From positions 26,398,972 to 26,462,971 of the forward strand of contig OY855914.1 in assembly GCA_963693305.1 (NCBI GenBank): 64,000 nt of DNA. The letters run 5' to 3'. A program made the position numbers and the translations under genes. Position 1 is the stretch's first letter. Every line of letters begins with the position of its first letter. Positions 1 through 10,645 of the stretch are shown here, piece by piece. The notes beneath the pieces are model-generated. The model was not told where the DNA came from. It ran no database searches and worked only from the letters and a program-made list of their open reading frames with translations. Source of the DNA: Meandrina meandrites. Its lineage: Eukaryota > Cnidaria > Anthozoa > Scleractinia > Meandrinidae.

Positions 1-1041
1 GGTTTGACAAATCACGCCATAAAACCGACGCTGACAATAGGAACAGGTGATATGGGGTAACTCGGACCTTCCACGCATCTGAAAGTCATCACAATCTGTT
101 TGATGGCACCCTGCGCATTTGATGCCTTCACAGCGGTGATGTGTCAAAGTGTCATGGTTGAACCCTTTCTCGCATTCAAGGCAGTAATAACTGCGGTTGA
201 AAAAACCAGGTAACGAGGTAATGACATCAAAATGGCCATCGTGAGATAAAAGAATCATTTGTTTGTCTCGTTTCTCTCCTTTGTAAACGACAGAATGACC
301 ATGTTCAGCCGAGACAACGATAATCTGATACTCGGACAAGGCTTGTTGGAAGACGATGATGTCTTTCAACGTACATGGGCCAATGGGCACGCCTGCCTCT
401 TGGTGCAAAGCTCTGGCTCGTCGCTCTAGTATGGGATAGCCGTGTCTAAGGCTATGGTAGTCCGGGTCGTCGTCCACTTTGGCTTTGGCTACCACGAGAG
501 CTCGGGCACAGCATAGTTGATCTTGGTTTTTGATCACGATGATGGATTTCTTTTGTTTCAAAAGTTCAGTATAATTGGCACTACCAAAGGGTAAGTTACG
601 TTTGCCCGTGCCTGGTTGTGGCATGGTAATGTGCGTCAAGTCCAACTCCATGGTCTCATCCACGTCAAAGTTTTCGTTGGAGTTTAACATTCTAGAAATA
701 GTATCCAATATCTGTCGGGCAGGTCCTAGCGATTGTCTCCAATCGCCCACCGACACGTGCGCCGAGGTGTGAGCGCTTCGCAATCGTCTGGACCCAAGGT
801 ACACTTGAATTCTATCGTGCTCAGGCAAGTCCTCGACCAAGCGGTCAATGACGTCGGCCAATCCTTCTTCAAACTGACGTACAATGCTGGCATGGCCAAT
901 GGGTCGACTTTCAACAGGATTCTGAACCCTTAGATGGTAGCTTCTCCTTCGTACGCCATAGCTTCTGGCTTCTCGATCTCTGAACTGTTCAAATTCAAAG
1001 CGAAAATATCTCTCACCTTCTTCTGCTTCTGCTTGATTCAT
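1..1041 (-). CDS. Polinton/Maverick-like family-B DNA polymerase, N-terminal part (cut by window edge)
   Basis: An uninterrupted minus-strand frame of 347 codons runs from an ATG at 1041 to the window edge with no stop. It resembles the N-terminal region of the protein-primed family-B polymerases carried by Polinton/Maverick elements and adintoviruses. Seen: a block near residues 150-200 with the sequence QLCCARALVVAKA, a DVITSLPGFF motif near residue 270, and then a zinc-ribbon-like run of C-x2-C and H/C pairs over residues 283-330. The palm-domain catalytic motifs would lie beyond the edge and are not visible. In this family the enzyme replicates the element's own DNA. The intact frame suggests a young or constrained copy. 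No integrase, ATPase or capsid gene is in view, so whether the element is complete is unknown. An alternative is another PolB-bearing selfish element. The family call comes from motif recognition, not a search. Confidence 0.72.
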   Translation of the reverse strand, partial: MNQAEAEEGERYFRFEFEQFRDREARSYGVRRRSYHLRVQNPVESRPIGHASIVRQFEEGLADVIDRLVEDLPEHDRIQVYLGSRRLRSAHTSAHVSVGDWRQSLGPARQILDTISRMLNSNENFDVDETMELDLTHITMPQPGTGKRNLPFGSANYTELLKQKKSIIVIKNQDQLCCARALVVAKAKVDDDPDYHSLRHGYPILERRARALHQEAGVPIGPCTLKDIIVFQQALSEYQIIVVSAEHGHSVVYKGEKRDKQMILLSHDGHFDVITSLPGFFNRSYYCLECEKGFNHDTLTHHRCEGIKCAGCHQTDCDDFQMRGRSELPHITCSYCQRRFYGVICQT

Positions 1042-1117
1042 GGCTGCAACAAAAAGAAAATACAGCAGGAGACTGTGATGAAATAAAATCATTTGGGCTT
1101 GGTGTACTTTTATAATT

Positions 1118-1448
1118 ATGTGCAAGCAGGGAGGGAGGAACGTAATCGGCCCCTAAGCCACGAAATGACTACGCCATTTCATCGATCGATTACGTGCACG
1201 TGAAGTTATAAAATTCACTTCACGTGCGAGACGAATAAATCAAAGATGGCGACCAAAACGGACGTCATCACACGTTTTAAGACGTATGACGCGATAACAC
1301 GTGACATGACGTATAACGCCATAACACGTGTTCTTCATGAACACATGTGCAAGCAGGAAGGGAGGAACGTAGCCGGCCCCTAAGCCATGAAATGACTACG
1401 ACCTTGTCGATCAATGATCGACTACTTGCACATGAACAACATAAAATT
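1118..1448. promoter_or_regulatory. Duplicated 100-bp module upstream of the polymerase gene
   Basis: Two direct copies of one module lie at about 1118-1215 and 1345-1448, offset 226 bp. Both contain GCAAGCAGG, a GGAGGAACGTA core, CGGCCCCTAAGCCA and GAAATGACTACG. The first ends in an inverted repeat, GCACGTGAAG and CTTCACGTGC, around TATAAAAT. The second is bracketed by ATGTGCAAG and CTTGCACAT. CACGTG also occurs between the modules. The position just 5' of the polymerase start suggests a promoter or an origin of the mobile element. This is inference. Confidence 0.4.
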
Positions 1449-2175
1449 AATTCAAAGTTGCTTACGTTGTTTTCTTCTTCTTCTTAAAATCTAACATGGC
1501 GAACAACCAAAAATAAAATAAAATTGATTTCAAATCAAATACAAAAGTTTACCTTGTTCCTATCTATTTTTTCTTCTGAAAAACAACAGAAACTTACCTC
1601 AAAATCCACCATTGAAATGACGACGACTCCTCTTTTCCACGCTTTATATATCCATAGATCACGTGGACATGAGGTCACCAACACGTGTCAACCCAAATAA
1701 GGACAAAAACTCTGCTGACTGCGTCAAAATGCGGCACTTGTGCCCAGTTCCAGGTTCCCAGGAGAATCTCGCGCTCAGCCCCAAATCCCCCTGCTTGTGT
1801 CTCGCGTGTTTTTCTCGGAATCGACGAGTGACATTCTCAGAAAAATCTACAGACTCTTGTTCTTGCTCTTGTTTGTTTATTTGGGAAGAGAACACGTTCA
1901 ATGCGAGAAGGACATTTGGTTCAAGGTAAGCTGCTTCTTTTATTCACTGTGGACGAAACGGAGAGCGTTGGCTGTATTGTATTTTAAGCGTGAACGGAGG
2001 AAATAAATTCTGTTTCACCATGAACCTTGACAAGAAGTTTGTGTTCCATTTCTTCGTGCGGCCGTCGAAAAAGACTGAAGGTTTTAGACCCGTTAGTTCC
2101 TATCGCTAACTTTTTGTCGAGTGTCTAGATAACACGAACTCAAATTTTAACACTTGACAAGTCGTCTTTCTGAAG
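1449..2175. other. Non-coding stretch, no supported gene
   Basis: Short overlapping open frames around 1660-2000 on both strands have low-complexity Ser/Cys-rich or Lys/Arg-rich translations and no recognisable domain. I do not support any of them as genes. Homopolymer and pyrimidine runs are frequent. Confidence 0.6.
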
Positions 2176-2341
2176 TACAGTTGAGTCCGATAACTCGAAC
2201 CTCCCGCTAACTCGAACCTTTTTCGAATTCCCTCCAGGTAATTTTCTTACTAATGTTACCCTCGATAACTCGAGCCCCCCGATATCCTCGAACCTTTTTT
2301 CGATTTCCCTTGAAGGTTCGAATTATGGGGATTCAACTGTA
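2176..2341. mobile_element. Short MITE with TA target site (Tc1/mariner-pogo type)
   Basis: The segment begins TACAGTTGAGTCC and ends GGATTCAACTGTA, which are inverted copies of each other. Internal TCGAACCT motifs recur in both orientations and both ends carry the TA expected of mariner/pogo insertions. At 166 bp it has no coding capacity, so it is a non-autonomous element. Confidence 0.65.
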
Positions 2342-2429
2342 CATTATTCCTTTAAGCGAAGTTGTTCGCTCGGCTGGTTGTCTTAGCTTTCATGCACACA
2401 ACCGCGCTTCCAATGGCTTTCTATTTCTT

Positions 2430-3465
2430 TTGGCGATCCTCACATCGAAGAAACGTCCAACTATGACTGACAACAGTTCAGCCACAATTTAAACTAGACA
2501 TCGAACGAGCATTTTCACGGTTTAAACCTTAAGGCGATGCATCAAGAACTCTGTTGTGATTTCTACGGCTCGCGGTAAATATAATTCAGCGGGCGCTCAT
2601 TCTATCATCGTTTTCGAAGGAAAACAATTTTTTTCACGGCCCTCGCATCCAAGGAACGCCGAACTGTGAATGACAGTAGTTGAGCCACAATTAAAACTGG
2701 CCATCGAACGAATGTTTTCACGTTTTTAACCCTCGACGAATGTGTCGACGGCTCTGATGTGATTGTTTGGCAAAAAATATAATTCAGCGCGCGCTCATTC
2801 TGCCATCATTTTCGAACGAAAACAATTTTTTCACGGCCCTCGCATCCAAGGAACGCCGAACTGTGAATGACAGTAGTTGAGCCACAATTAAAACTGGCCA
2901 TCGAACGAATGTTTTCACGTTTTTAACCCTCGACGAATGTGTCGACGGCTCTGATGTGATTGTTTGGCAAAAAATATAATTCAGCGCGCGCTCATTCTGC
3001 CATCATTTTCGAACGAAAACAATTTTTTCACGGCCCTCGCATCCAAGGAACGCCGAACTGTGAATGACAGTAGTTGAGCCACAATTAAAACTGGCCATCG
3101 AACGAATGTTTTCACGTTTTTAACCCTCGACGAATGTGTCGACGGCTCTGATGTGATTGTTTGGCAAAAAATATAATTCAGCGCGCGCTCATTCTGCCAT
3201 CATTTTCGAACGAAAACAATTTTTTCACGGCCCTCGCATCCAAGGAACGCCGAACTGTGAATGACAGTAGTTCAGCCACAATTAAAACTGGCCATCGAAC
3301 GAAAGTTTTCACGTTTTTAACCCTCGACGAATGTGTCGACGGCTCTGATGTGATTGTTTGGCAAAAAAATATAATTCAGCGTGCGCTTCGTTTTACCATC
3401 TTCTCGAAGGAAAAGCCAGCTTTCACGGCCCTAAAATCGTCCAACTTTAAATGACAACAGTTCAG
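2430..3465. repeat. Tandem array of a 197-bp unit
   Basis: The landmark GATTGTTTGGCAAAAAA starts at 2761, 2958, 3155 and 3352, exactly 197 bp apart. The middle units look almost identical. A diverged unit precedes the array at about 2430-2600 and the last unit decays after about 3400. An open frame spanning part of it simply reads through the repeat and is not a gene. Confidence 0.9.
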
Positions 3466-3804
3466 CGAAAAATAAAACATACCTAGCAAGCCAGCGAGCA
3501 TTGTTGTTGTTCTTTATTGAATCAATTTTGTGCAAAAGCTTTTCTCACACTTGTGGTACATCTCAAACAAAAAATGTTTTGATTCCCCTTGCGGGCGGCG
3601 AAAACTTGTACATGTCCAACGGATCGCTCCCTTACTTGTGCTACATATCCAACAAAAAGTAGTTTGATTTTACCCACTCCTCTGCTTGCGAGCGGGCGGG
3701 CGGCCAGCGACGCGTTCTATTTTGGGGGGCTCACACGACCAAACCCTCCCCTCCCCACCTTTTTTCTTTTTTACTTCTATTTTAACACGCCTACGCCAGC
3801 ATCG
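3466..3804. other. Non-coding spacer with pyrimidine-rich tract
   Basis: No gene is supported. The stretch is C/T-rich from about 3735 to 3790, next to the tRNA-like sequence. It also holds two short related sentences, each containing a CAACAAAAA-type motif, near 3565 and 3650. Confidence 0.5.
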
Positions 3805-3900
3805 CCACCGTGGCGCAGTGGTGTAATACTTTGGATTTGAAATCGGACGGGTCCACGGTTCGAATCCCACATCCCACCCAAAAAAAAAAAGAAAAAATAA
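3805..3900 (+). pseudogene. tRNA-derived retropseudogene or short SINE with A-rich tail
   Basis: An internal pol III promoter is visible: a box A-like TGGCGCAGTGG at 3811-3821 and a B box GGTTCGAATCC at 3857-3867. The anticodon-loop candidate is TTTGAAA (TGA), but the anticodon stem has a G-G clash and the 5' acceptor strand does not pair with the 3' ATCCCACC. The tRNA-like body runs directly into an A-rich tail, the sign of retroposition. It is not a functional tRNA gene. Confidence 0.65.
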
Positions 3901-3939
3901 TTTTTCAATCCTCATCAACTATGCACACCCAAGCGAGGT

Positions 3940-4140
3940 TGTGCCACTCATTTCCGGTTTCCAGGTTCACTTCCGGTTCCGATCACATTTCATCACTTAA
4001 CCATGACGTCACTTCCCCTTCCGGTCACATGACTTCTGCATTCCAATCCCCTTGGTTGCTAGGCGACCGAATGACGTCACGCTCTCCTCTGATTGGTCTA
4101 GACCGGTCACGTGGGCGAAATACGGCTCTCTGATTGGTTA
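3940..4140. promoter_or_regulatory. Dense promoter-like cluster (Ets, CRE, RFX X-box, CCAAT, E-box)
   Basis: Within 200 bp there are repeated Ets-type ACTTCCGGTT or CTTCCGG motifs, two perfect CREs TGACGTCA (the second at 4072-4079), an RFX X-box-like GGTTGCTAGGCGACC at 4054-4068, CTGATTGG CCAAT boxes at 4089-4096 and about 4130-4137, and an E-box CACGTG. The order X-box, CRE, CCAAT resembles an X-X2-Y module, although the CRE-to-CCAAT gap is only 9 bp. No coding exon starts nearby on either strand, so it looks orphaned. It stops just before the segmental-duplication breakpoint at 4167. Confidence 0.5.
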
Positions 4141-4256
4141 CCTCCCAAAGGGCCCCCCATTACTACTTACTCTGAACTGTCTACTCACCACGTGTTTCGA
4201 TACATCCTATCGATCGATGTGTCGATCGACACAGATACCCACTATAATTGCATTAC

Positions 4257-7200
4257 CTTTCGATGCATATCTGGAGAAGTAATTACACGGATCTGCATGT
4301 TTAATCAAGTCCAAGCGATGGTATAAGAACGTTTGATCTGAAAAAAGAAACACAAAAGAAAGTGCAAATGAATATCACTTAGCGGCGCTAGTTGCCAGCA
4401 GACGTGATCGGAAATCAAAGTATCAAAGTAAATCAGAAATGAATAATTAATACTCTTTTAAGTAAATAAATCCGGCTGAATGTGTGTTTGTGCCGGATTG
4501 AAGAAAAACACATGTCCGTTTCAACAAGAAACTTGCAAGGCAGTGTAACTGAAATTAACATTTTCGAATTTCCATACTTAAGGAAATTGCCTGTTCTGCT
4601 AGTGCCTCATCAGTATCGCCAACAGGAACTACAATTCCAATAGCAAAGCTTGTTTCCGGAACAGATTTCCAGTGGTACGTCGAATTCAACTCTTCAACTG
4701 AAACTCCTTCTGCAACTTTGCCACCACGAGCTATAAATTGGTTTGACGCAAACGTTTTCTGTCCATCTTCGCCTCTATAGGACAAGGAAAGTAGAGGATA
4801 AAATTGCTGAATACTTAAAAAATATATAAACTGGCTTAGAAAGAGGTCATTTACTGTTACTTTTTGTCCGTCGAGAGCGAAATTACTTCGAAAGTTGTTG
4901 AAAGCTTCCCAAGTAACTGAACATTTTCAAAATGTCAAGGTTCACCTGAATACTCACGAAGATAACCGAAGATCGCCAAATGTTTTCTAACGGAATCCTA
5001 AAGCACCAAATTTTTACAACGTATATTTTAAATGCAATGTAAGACAAACCTTACAATAGATGCGATTACGTCACCAAACTCTGGCTCAGGTTCCAAGGCG
5101 GCTATGTCCATAAAAATGGGGTCTTCGAAGGCGTCTGATGGAGCGGGCAGGAGGGGATGTATCATGGCCCTTCCAAAACTATTCACCATAAAAGCATAAC
5201 TGGCTTGACCTTTTTGAAAGTAAGTTATTTGGGATTGAATTCCTTCCATGCTAATGTCAGTCCCCACCACACCAATGAACTTGTTGTCGTAATAGCAAGG
5301 AAGTGCAATTGTGGTCAGCAAGCCTTAAAAACAATATAGTAGAAAAAATATTATTCGTTAATATTGACTCTCGTCCTTGTGCTGACGTCTTGCCTTTCAG
5401 TCACATGCACAGCCGCAGTGTATCTCGGTTTCCATAGCACCCAGGAGTTGCGACCTCTCCTGGGTAAAATGCTAGTGCAACGCCAGATTACTTAATATTG
5501 CTAAGTGGAGAGAGGTGCTGGGAGAGTAAATGTACGCGAACGTAACGCAGTGACTCTAGGCTCGATTACTAGCAGCTGTTCGGGGAATGAGCGCGGGGAG
5601 GAGAGAGCGGCTGAAATCAAGCCTACAGTAACACTGGCAAGTGCTCTTACGCGAACCGCACGGTCCGAGGTTCAACACCTTAACCTTTAGGCCACTACGA
5701 GCTTATCAAAAGGAGGGTTTCTACCTTAGTAACAATTTACAAGAGTTTTTAACTTACCAAGTCCGGCAGCATCTATATAAGGGACAGAGATTATGGGCTT
5801 GCTCCTTTCCGTATTTTTCGAAAAGAAGTCGTAGTAGGTTGCCATGACGCTCCGTAGATTATCTGTGTCTGAGACGGTTGTAAACTTCCCAGCCTGGAAA
5901 ACAGCACGCGCATTGTAAGTATAATCGGAGAGAAAAGACGGTGGGAAAGAAAAAGAAAGAGGTGAACAAGGAGAAAGAAAAGAAGAAGATAAGGAGACGG
6001 CTGAAAAGGAAAACGTGAACGTAAAGAAGAACGAGACCGAGAATGGGAAGAACGAAAAACTGGAATGGCCATAGAATATGCAGAAAAAAAGAAATTGACT
6101 TACAATTACACCACTGGACTTTGACACACCGTAAGATGTGCCATCTTGGTTTGCGATGTCTAGAAGAATCTTATGATTTACCAGCATTCCATACGTCATG
6201 ATTACTACTTTATTGTGCAGCTCTTCATTTTTGTCCTTGATTGTTTGCATGATGCTTGCTTTATCGTCACTAGGAGTACCGTCAGTTAAAAACATTACAA
6301 CCATATTCCGAGTACTACCTTGACCAAGGTAGGATGTTTTCAGTAAGCGGAAAGCGGCTTGGAAAGCGTGTACGTAATTAGTCACTCCTGAAGCAAAACA
6401 AAAAGACAACACTTCATAGTTGCAAGCAATGAAAAATAAAGCTGCTCAATCGCACATGTAAGAGCAAAATTCTCCGACTTCTCTACTGAACTTATGTAAA
6501 AAACTTAGCATTTCCTGGCATTTTCCTGATATTGAAACAGAGCAAAAACCTTACCGCAATTTTTCCCCGACCCATGGAAAGTGGAAATGCTCTGGCTTAC
6601 CCTCCTTTCGGGAGGGTACAGCTTGAGATCTTGGTGTAGTAACTTGAGAGCTCTTATCAAATTAGAGAACCTGTTTTGAAATCTTACCTTGACCTTTAAG
6701 ACTTGCCAGAAAACCTTTCAAGTACTTTATATTAAAAGGCGTGGCATCGGCTAAACGATCGCTAAAACAAGTTTTGCCGTCTTTGTCGTAATTTCCCGGA
6801 GTCGAGGCAAACGTACTAAAGGACACCATTCCAATCTGAAACGGTAATAACACCGGTAATTTTCACAAATACAGATTGTGGTGAATTTCACTGTTAAATT
6901 AAAAAAAATATTATACGGATTTCGGCAAGGCTATTCATCAAAATAAAAACAAAACTGACGATGAGCGGCAAGGCCAACATTCTTTGTTATAATCCGTTGT
7001 TTTCAAGTTATCTGCCGTTGTTGTTTGATCTTTCATTTAGTGCATCACTTCAAAATCCATGGCTTCCGAATCCCGTTTTTGATTACTTCCAATTTAACAC
7101 TACATCATCCAAGTCGTTCTCTGACTTTGGATACCATTCAACTTACAACTTATGTTTTAGAGAGTTTTGGCACGCTTCATTTTATAACTACTATTTTTTA

Positions 7201-9039
7201 GCGCAAAATTCCCCCGATCATCAGCACGGATAACACGCATCGATGACAAGGTCTCCTGAAAATAGATCCATTAGTATTAGAAACTTTTAACGCTCACCCT
7301 GTCTCTTGGATTCATTGTATTAAGAACTGTATTGGCTGCCTCTTTAGTAACGTTCAGACGAGTGGTGCTCATTGATCCACTTGTATCGATAACAAGAACA
7401 ACATCCTTAGGATTCGGCGTAGCAGTTTCCACGTACCATGGCCTGACGCGAGGATCGTAACTGGAACAGGGAGCGTTATCCTCAAAAGCGGGAAACATTG
7501 TCAACATGCCTTCCTCTGAACCAAAGTATTGCCACTTGATAAAAGGATAATCATTAAGCATTTGCTTCATTTCGTTTACAAACAAATTGTCCAGGTATTG
7601 GCGACTAGATCGGGCACTTCCTGAAACTTTAACGCAAGCTTGCTCGAGGTCCACTCTTTGCCGAAATCTGGAATCATATTGCAGATTATCGGAAATGTCC
7701 TTTGTTTTACAGCATTCGGACTGCCGAGAGTACGGTGGAGATCTTCCATAAGAATCTTCCACGGCCTTTTTTAGTTTTCGCACTACATTTAATCTCTCCT
7801 TGAATTTATCAGCAATATTATCAGTTAGCGAAAGTATAACTGATGTTCCGTTTACTGCCTCCTCATCAAATCGAAGTTTATCAAATTTTTCCTGCAAATG
7901 GAAAAACGAATGTATAATTTGCATACATACATACATATATACATATAGTACATACATGCATAGACTTTATCTCCTCTCAAATTTTAGAGTAGTTTGTAAT
8001 AGCATTAATATTTGTATGTTATTAATATCAGTATATTAATGTTATTAATGTTAGTAGCTAATGTCTTCTTATCCTGGGGCCGATATCTCCCCATTACGGT
8101 CCAGGACAAGCTTTATCCAAACGAGATTTATTATGGGCGAATTGGACGATATGACTTTGCCCACGATTATCACATGCAACAAGCTTACGTCATGACTACA
8201 ACACGAATCGCGTCATATAAATAATCTAACACAGGAGGCAGCGTGGCCGAGTGGTTTAGGGCGCTGGTCTTGTAATCCGGAGGTCCCGGGTTCAAGCCCT
8301 CCACCCTGCCACTAGCTGGATTTGTTACACGGTCGTCCCGAGTTCAAATCCTCGGTCACGCTTTGTATATAGCCAACTGGTCTGCCTCCAGCCAGTTGGG
8401 ATTTTTAACCATGTTATGTTCATTTAAAGTTATTTGTTTCCTATGTTTCAGTGGCATGCCTAAACTAGCTATCTCGAAGCTAAGTGCATGACCACTATAA
8501 ACAACATTTACATTTACATTACATCCTTAGGAGACAAGCGCGCGTGTAAATGGTCCTACGTCATGTCGCAGGCCTGTTGTGGGCTTGTAAATTGGCCCTT
8601 ACACGAACTCCTGATGAAAGTTATGGTATAACTTTATTAATTGTAGTTTAATTAAGCTGTCTTTTCGGTTGGTTTCATGAACAGTACTGTAATGGGCTAC
8701 ATGAAGCCATTTGCTTGACCACGATGTCTGTTAAACAAACCACTACACATGCTCGTACTGTAGGAACGCTTATTCGTTTTATTAATTATAAAGTATGGTC
8801 TGGGAGGGACGTTGCTAATGTCTCGAAAAACTACTTATTTCTAATCCAATATTATCTTGCTCTTAAACATGTTAAATCCTTGCTTCAAATGTGAACAAAA
8901 TAACTTTTCACTAGCGGAAGATTGTTAAAAGGCCTAAACCTCTGGACGAACGTTGAGAAAGAACGTTCAAAGAAAACGTAACCAACAAATCTTGGGTTCA
9001 TGGAAACAATAAATAATTCCATTAGCAAAACTGTACTTT

Positions 9040-9136
<97 letters not shown>

Positions 9137-10645
9137 GTCAGTCAGTCAGTCAGTCAGTCAGTCAGTCAGTCGATCGATCGATCGATCGATCGATCAATCA
9201 ATCAATCAGTCAGTCAGTCATTCAATCGATCAACTAGTCACTCATGAGTCTCTCTGTCTGTCTGCATATCTATCAATCGAAATATATATATATATAAAAA
9301 AAACAACACTTCATTTCAATTTCATTTATACTGTTTGCGGTACGCTTTCACTCCGGTTTGCTTGGGGTTAGCTTTCGGTTTGCTTCCGGTCAGCTTTTAT
9401 TTGTTGGTTAGCCGACAGTGCTCTATATATTTGTTTCGTTTCGGTGGTTTCGCTGTTTCGGGTGTAAGAACATGCTTTCAAAGACAATTGTTCTTCACTT
9501 CTGCCATTGATGAGACTACCGAAAGCTGCAGCAAGTTCGCATCGACAATGTTTACATTCACCTTCTCCATAATTGACTGATTTTTGACAGCTCGCTAGAC
9601 GTCGCATCAGCAGGGTACCTTGGGTGCGGCATTCAAATTTCTTAGCGATGCGGGCAGGCTCTCCTTCCTTCTCGCCTTCTCGTCATTTTTTTCGCGCGGA
9701 GAGCCTGCTTGCAGGCTAAACATGACCCAAATAAACAGACTCGACATACAAAGCAGCTTTCAGGAGCACATGCTTTTGCGCTAAAAACCAAAACGGACCT
9801 TCACCACCGATCGACGACAGAACATTTCATTTTCGGCGAGCAAATAAAATCTATTCCATCTGAAATATCTTGAAGCAATTTGAAATCTTGAAAGGCAAAG
9901 CCGTTCTCGATGAACGGCATATCAAGTCGCTGTAACTCGCCATTTCGACTTCGCCAGAACAGGACTGGTTTTTTTGTTGTACGTGAAACTCCCACTTGAC
10001 CAGCAATTTCTCTTACGAAATCGAAATTTTTCTACGACATCGAGTTAGTAGCTTGAAATCATCCTAAAAGACCTCATGTTTTGCCGCCAAGCACGTTCCC
10101 CGCGAAACGTTATAATTTATTATCCGCCTAAAATGGAAATTGATCTTCGTAAGTGACGATCAATTGATCCGAACTTTACATGTAACTTTGATTGTCACAT
10201 AATAACACCTTCTGCAAAGCTGCTTGCGGCTCCTCGTGAAAGTTACTTAATGTCACGCTTCTCTGCATGTAATGACAAACTCAAAACATTTATTTTGTAG
10301 CATAAACAATGTTCTTCTTGGAATGGTGCTTGAAAAGTTTTAACATCATGTGCTACAATGTCTACATCAAAAGTGTCAAATCAATAGCGTTTTTGGTACT
10401 AATGGACAAGCTGTAACTGCACATTGGCTTTATACGCCTCATGTATTTTGCCGCAATTACAATTAGTGTTGAAAATATTTCCGTACCTGCAAATCAGCGA
10501 CACCTAGTCCTTCCGCAACCAGTTTAGTCAGTACTTGGCTTATTGCTTTTGCATCAAGTAAATCAGCGGCATGACAAAACCAGGAAAGCGTGCAAAACGA
10601 AACGATCAAAACCAGCAAAATCTCAACAACTCTTAGTCGAGCCAT
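4257..10645 (-). CDS. VWA and Cache domain protein, copy A, truncated 5' half (exons 1-8)
   Basis: Exons (complement): 10487-10645, 7298-7891, 6688-6835, 6104-6387, 5758-5893, 5050-5323, 4578-4774, 4257-4337. All have GT-AG borders and phases matching copy B. They encode a signal peptide, the VWA N-terminal region, a VWA domain with MIDAS motif DTSGS and FLTDG, and the first Cache-type domain (residues about 400-600). The family is CACHD1/alpha2delta-like, extracellular and metal-binding. Exons 9-14 are absent because the duplication ends inside intron 8. Reading through the exon 8 donor adds 17 codons and then TAG, so any product would lack the second Cache region, Cys-rich stalk and membrane helix. 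It may be a pseudogene or encode a secreted fragment. No frameshift or premature stop was seen in the retained exons. It is divergent to the Cys-rich gene at 11136. Confidence 0.82.
8233..8517 (+). mobile_element. tRNA-derived SINE, copy A only
   Basis: It has a tRNA-like head with box A TGGCCGAGTGG, a TGT anticodon-loop candidate and B box GGTTCAAGCCC, then a second B-box-like GAGTTCAAATCC and a body with the hairpin AACTGG/CCAGTT ending GGGATTTTTAACC. I associate this structure with abundant coral SINEs. The duplicate at 31147-31160 reads straight through, so it preserves the empty site. The flanks overlap by only ACA, so the target duplication is very short or eroded. It sits in intron 1 of the VWA/Cache gene, opposite to transcription. 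Confidence 0.8.
9040..9230. repeat. Compound tetranucleotide microsatellite (AATC, AGTC, GATC)
   Basis: Long runs of AATC give way to AGTC, then GATC, then AATC and AGTC again, in intron 1 of copy A. The matching locus in copy B is at 36228-36340 with different repeat numbers. Confidence 0.95.
9654..9722. repeat. Hairpin remnant of a GCAGGCTCTCC-type MITE
   Basis: GCAGGCTCTCC at 9654-9664 and its inverted copy GGAGAGCCTGC at 9698-9708 flank a pyrimidine-rich loop, followed by GCAGGCTA. The same hairpin is in copy B near 36771-36835, so it predates the duplication. Similar TAGCCTGC ends occur at 15420 and near 21876. Confidence 0.55.

Noticed and set aside
1659..2006. Overlapping open frames on both strands
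   Set aside because: Low-complexity translations, no start context, no domain, mirrored on the opposite strand.
3805..3880. Functional tRNA gene (TGA anticodon)
   Set aside because: Acceptor and anticodon stems do not pair and an A-rich tail follows, so it is called a retropseudogene.
5726..6412. Single 228-codon minus-strand gene
   Set aside because: It is two exons of the VWA/Cache gene joined through a retained intron that happens to stay open; the Ser/Phe-rich middle is intron. The same applies at 28652-29338.
8233..8310. Functional tRNA-Thr (TGT)
   Set aside because: T-stem and acceptor mismatches, and it is fused to a SINE body absent from the duplicate locus.
9335..9607. Open frames on both strands, conserved at 36452-36724
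   Set aside because: Conservation is explained by the duplication; they are intronic with no splice or domain support.
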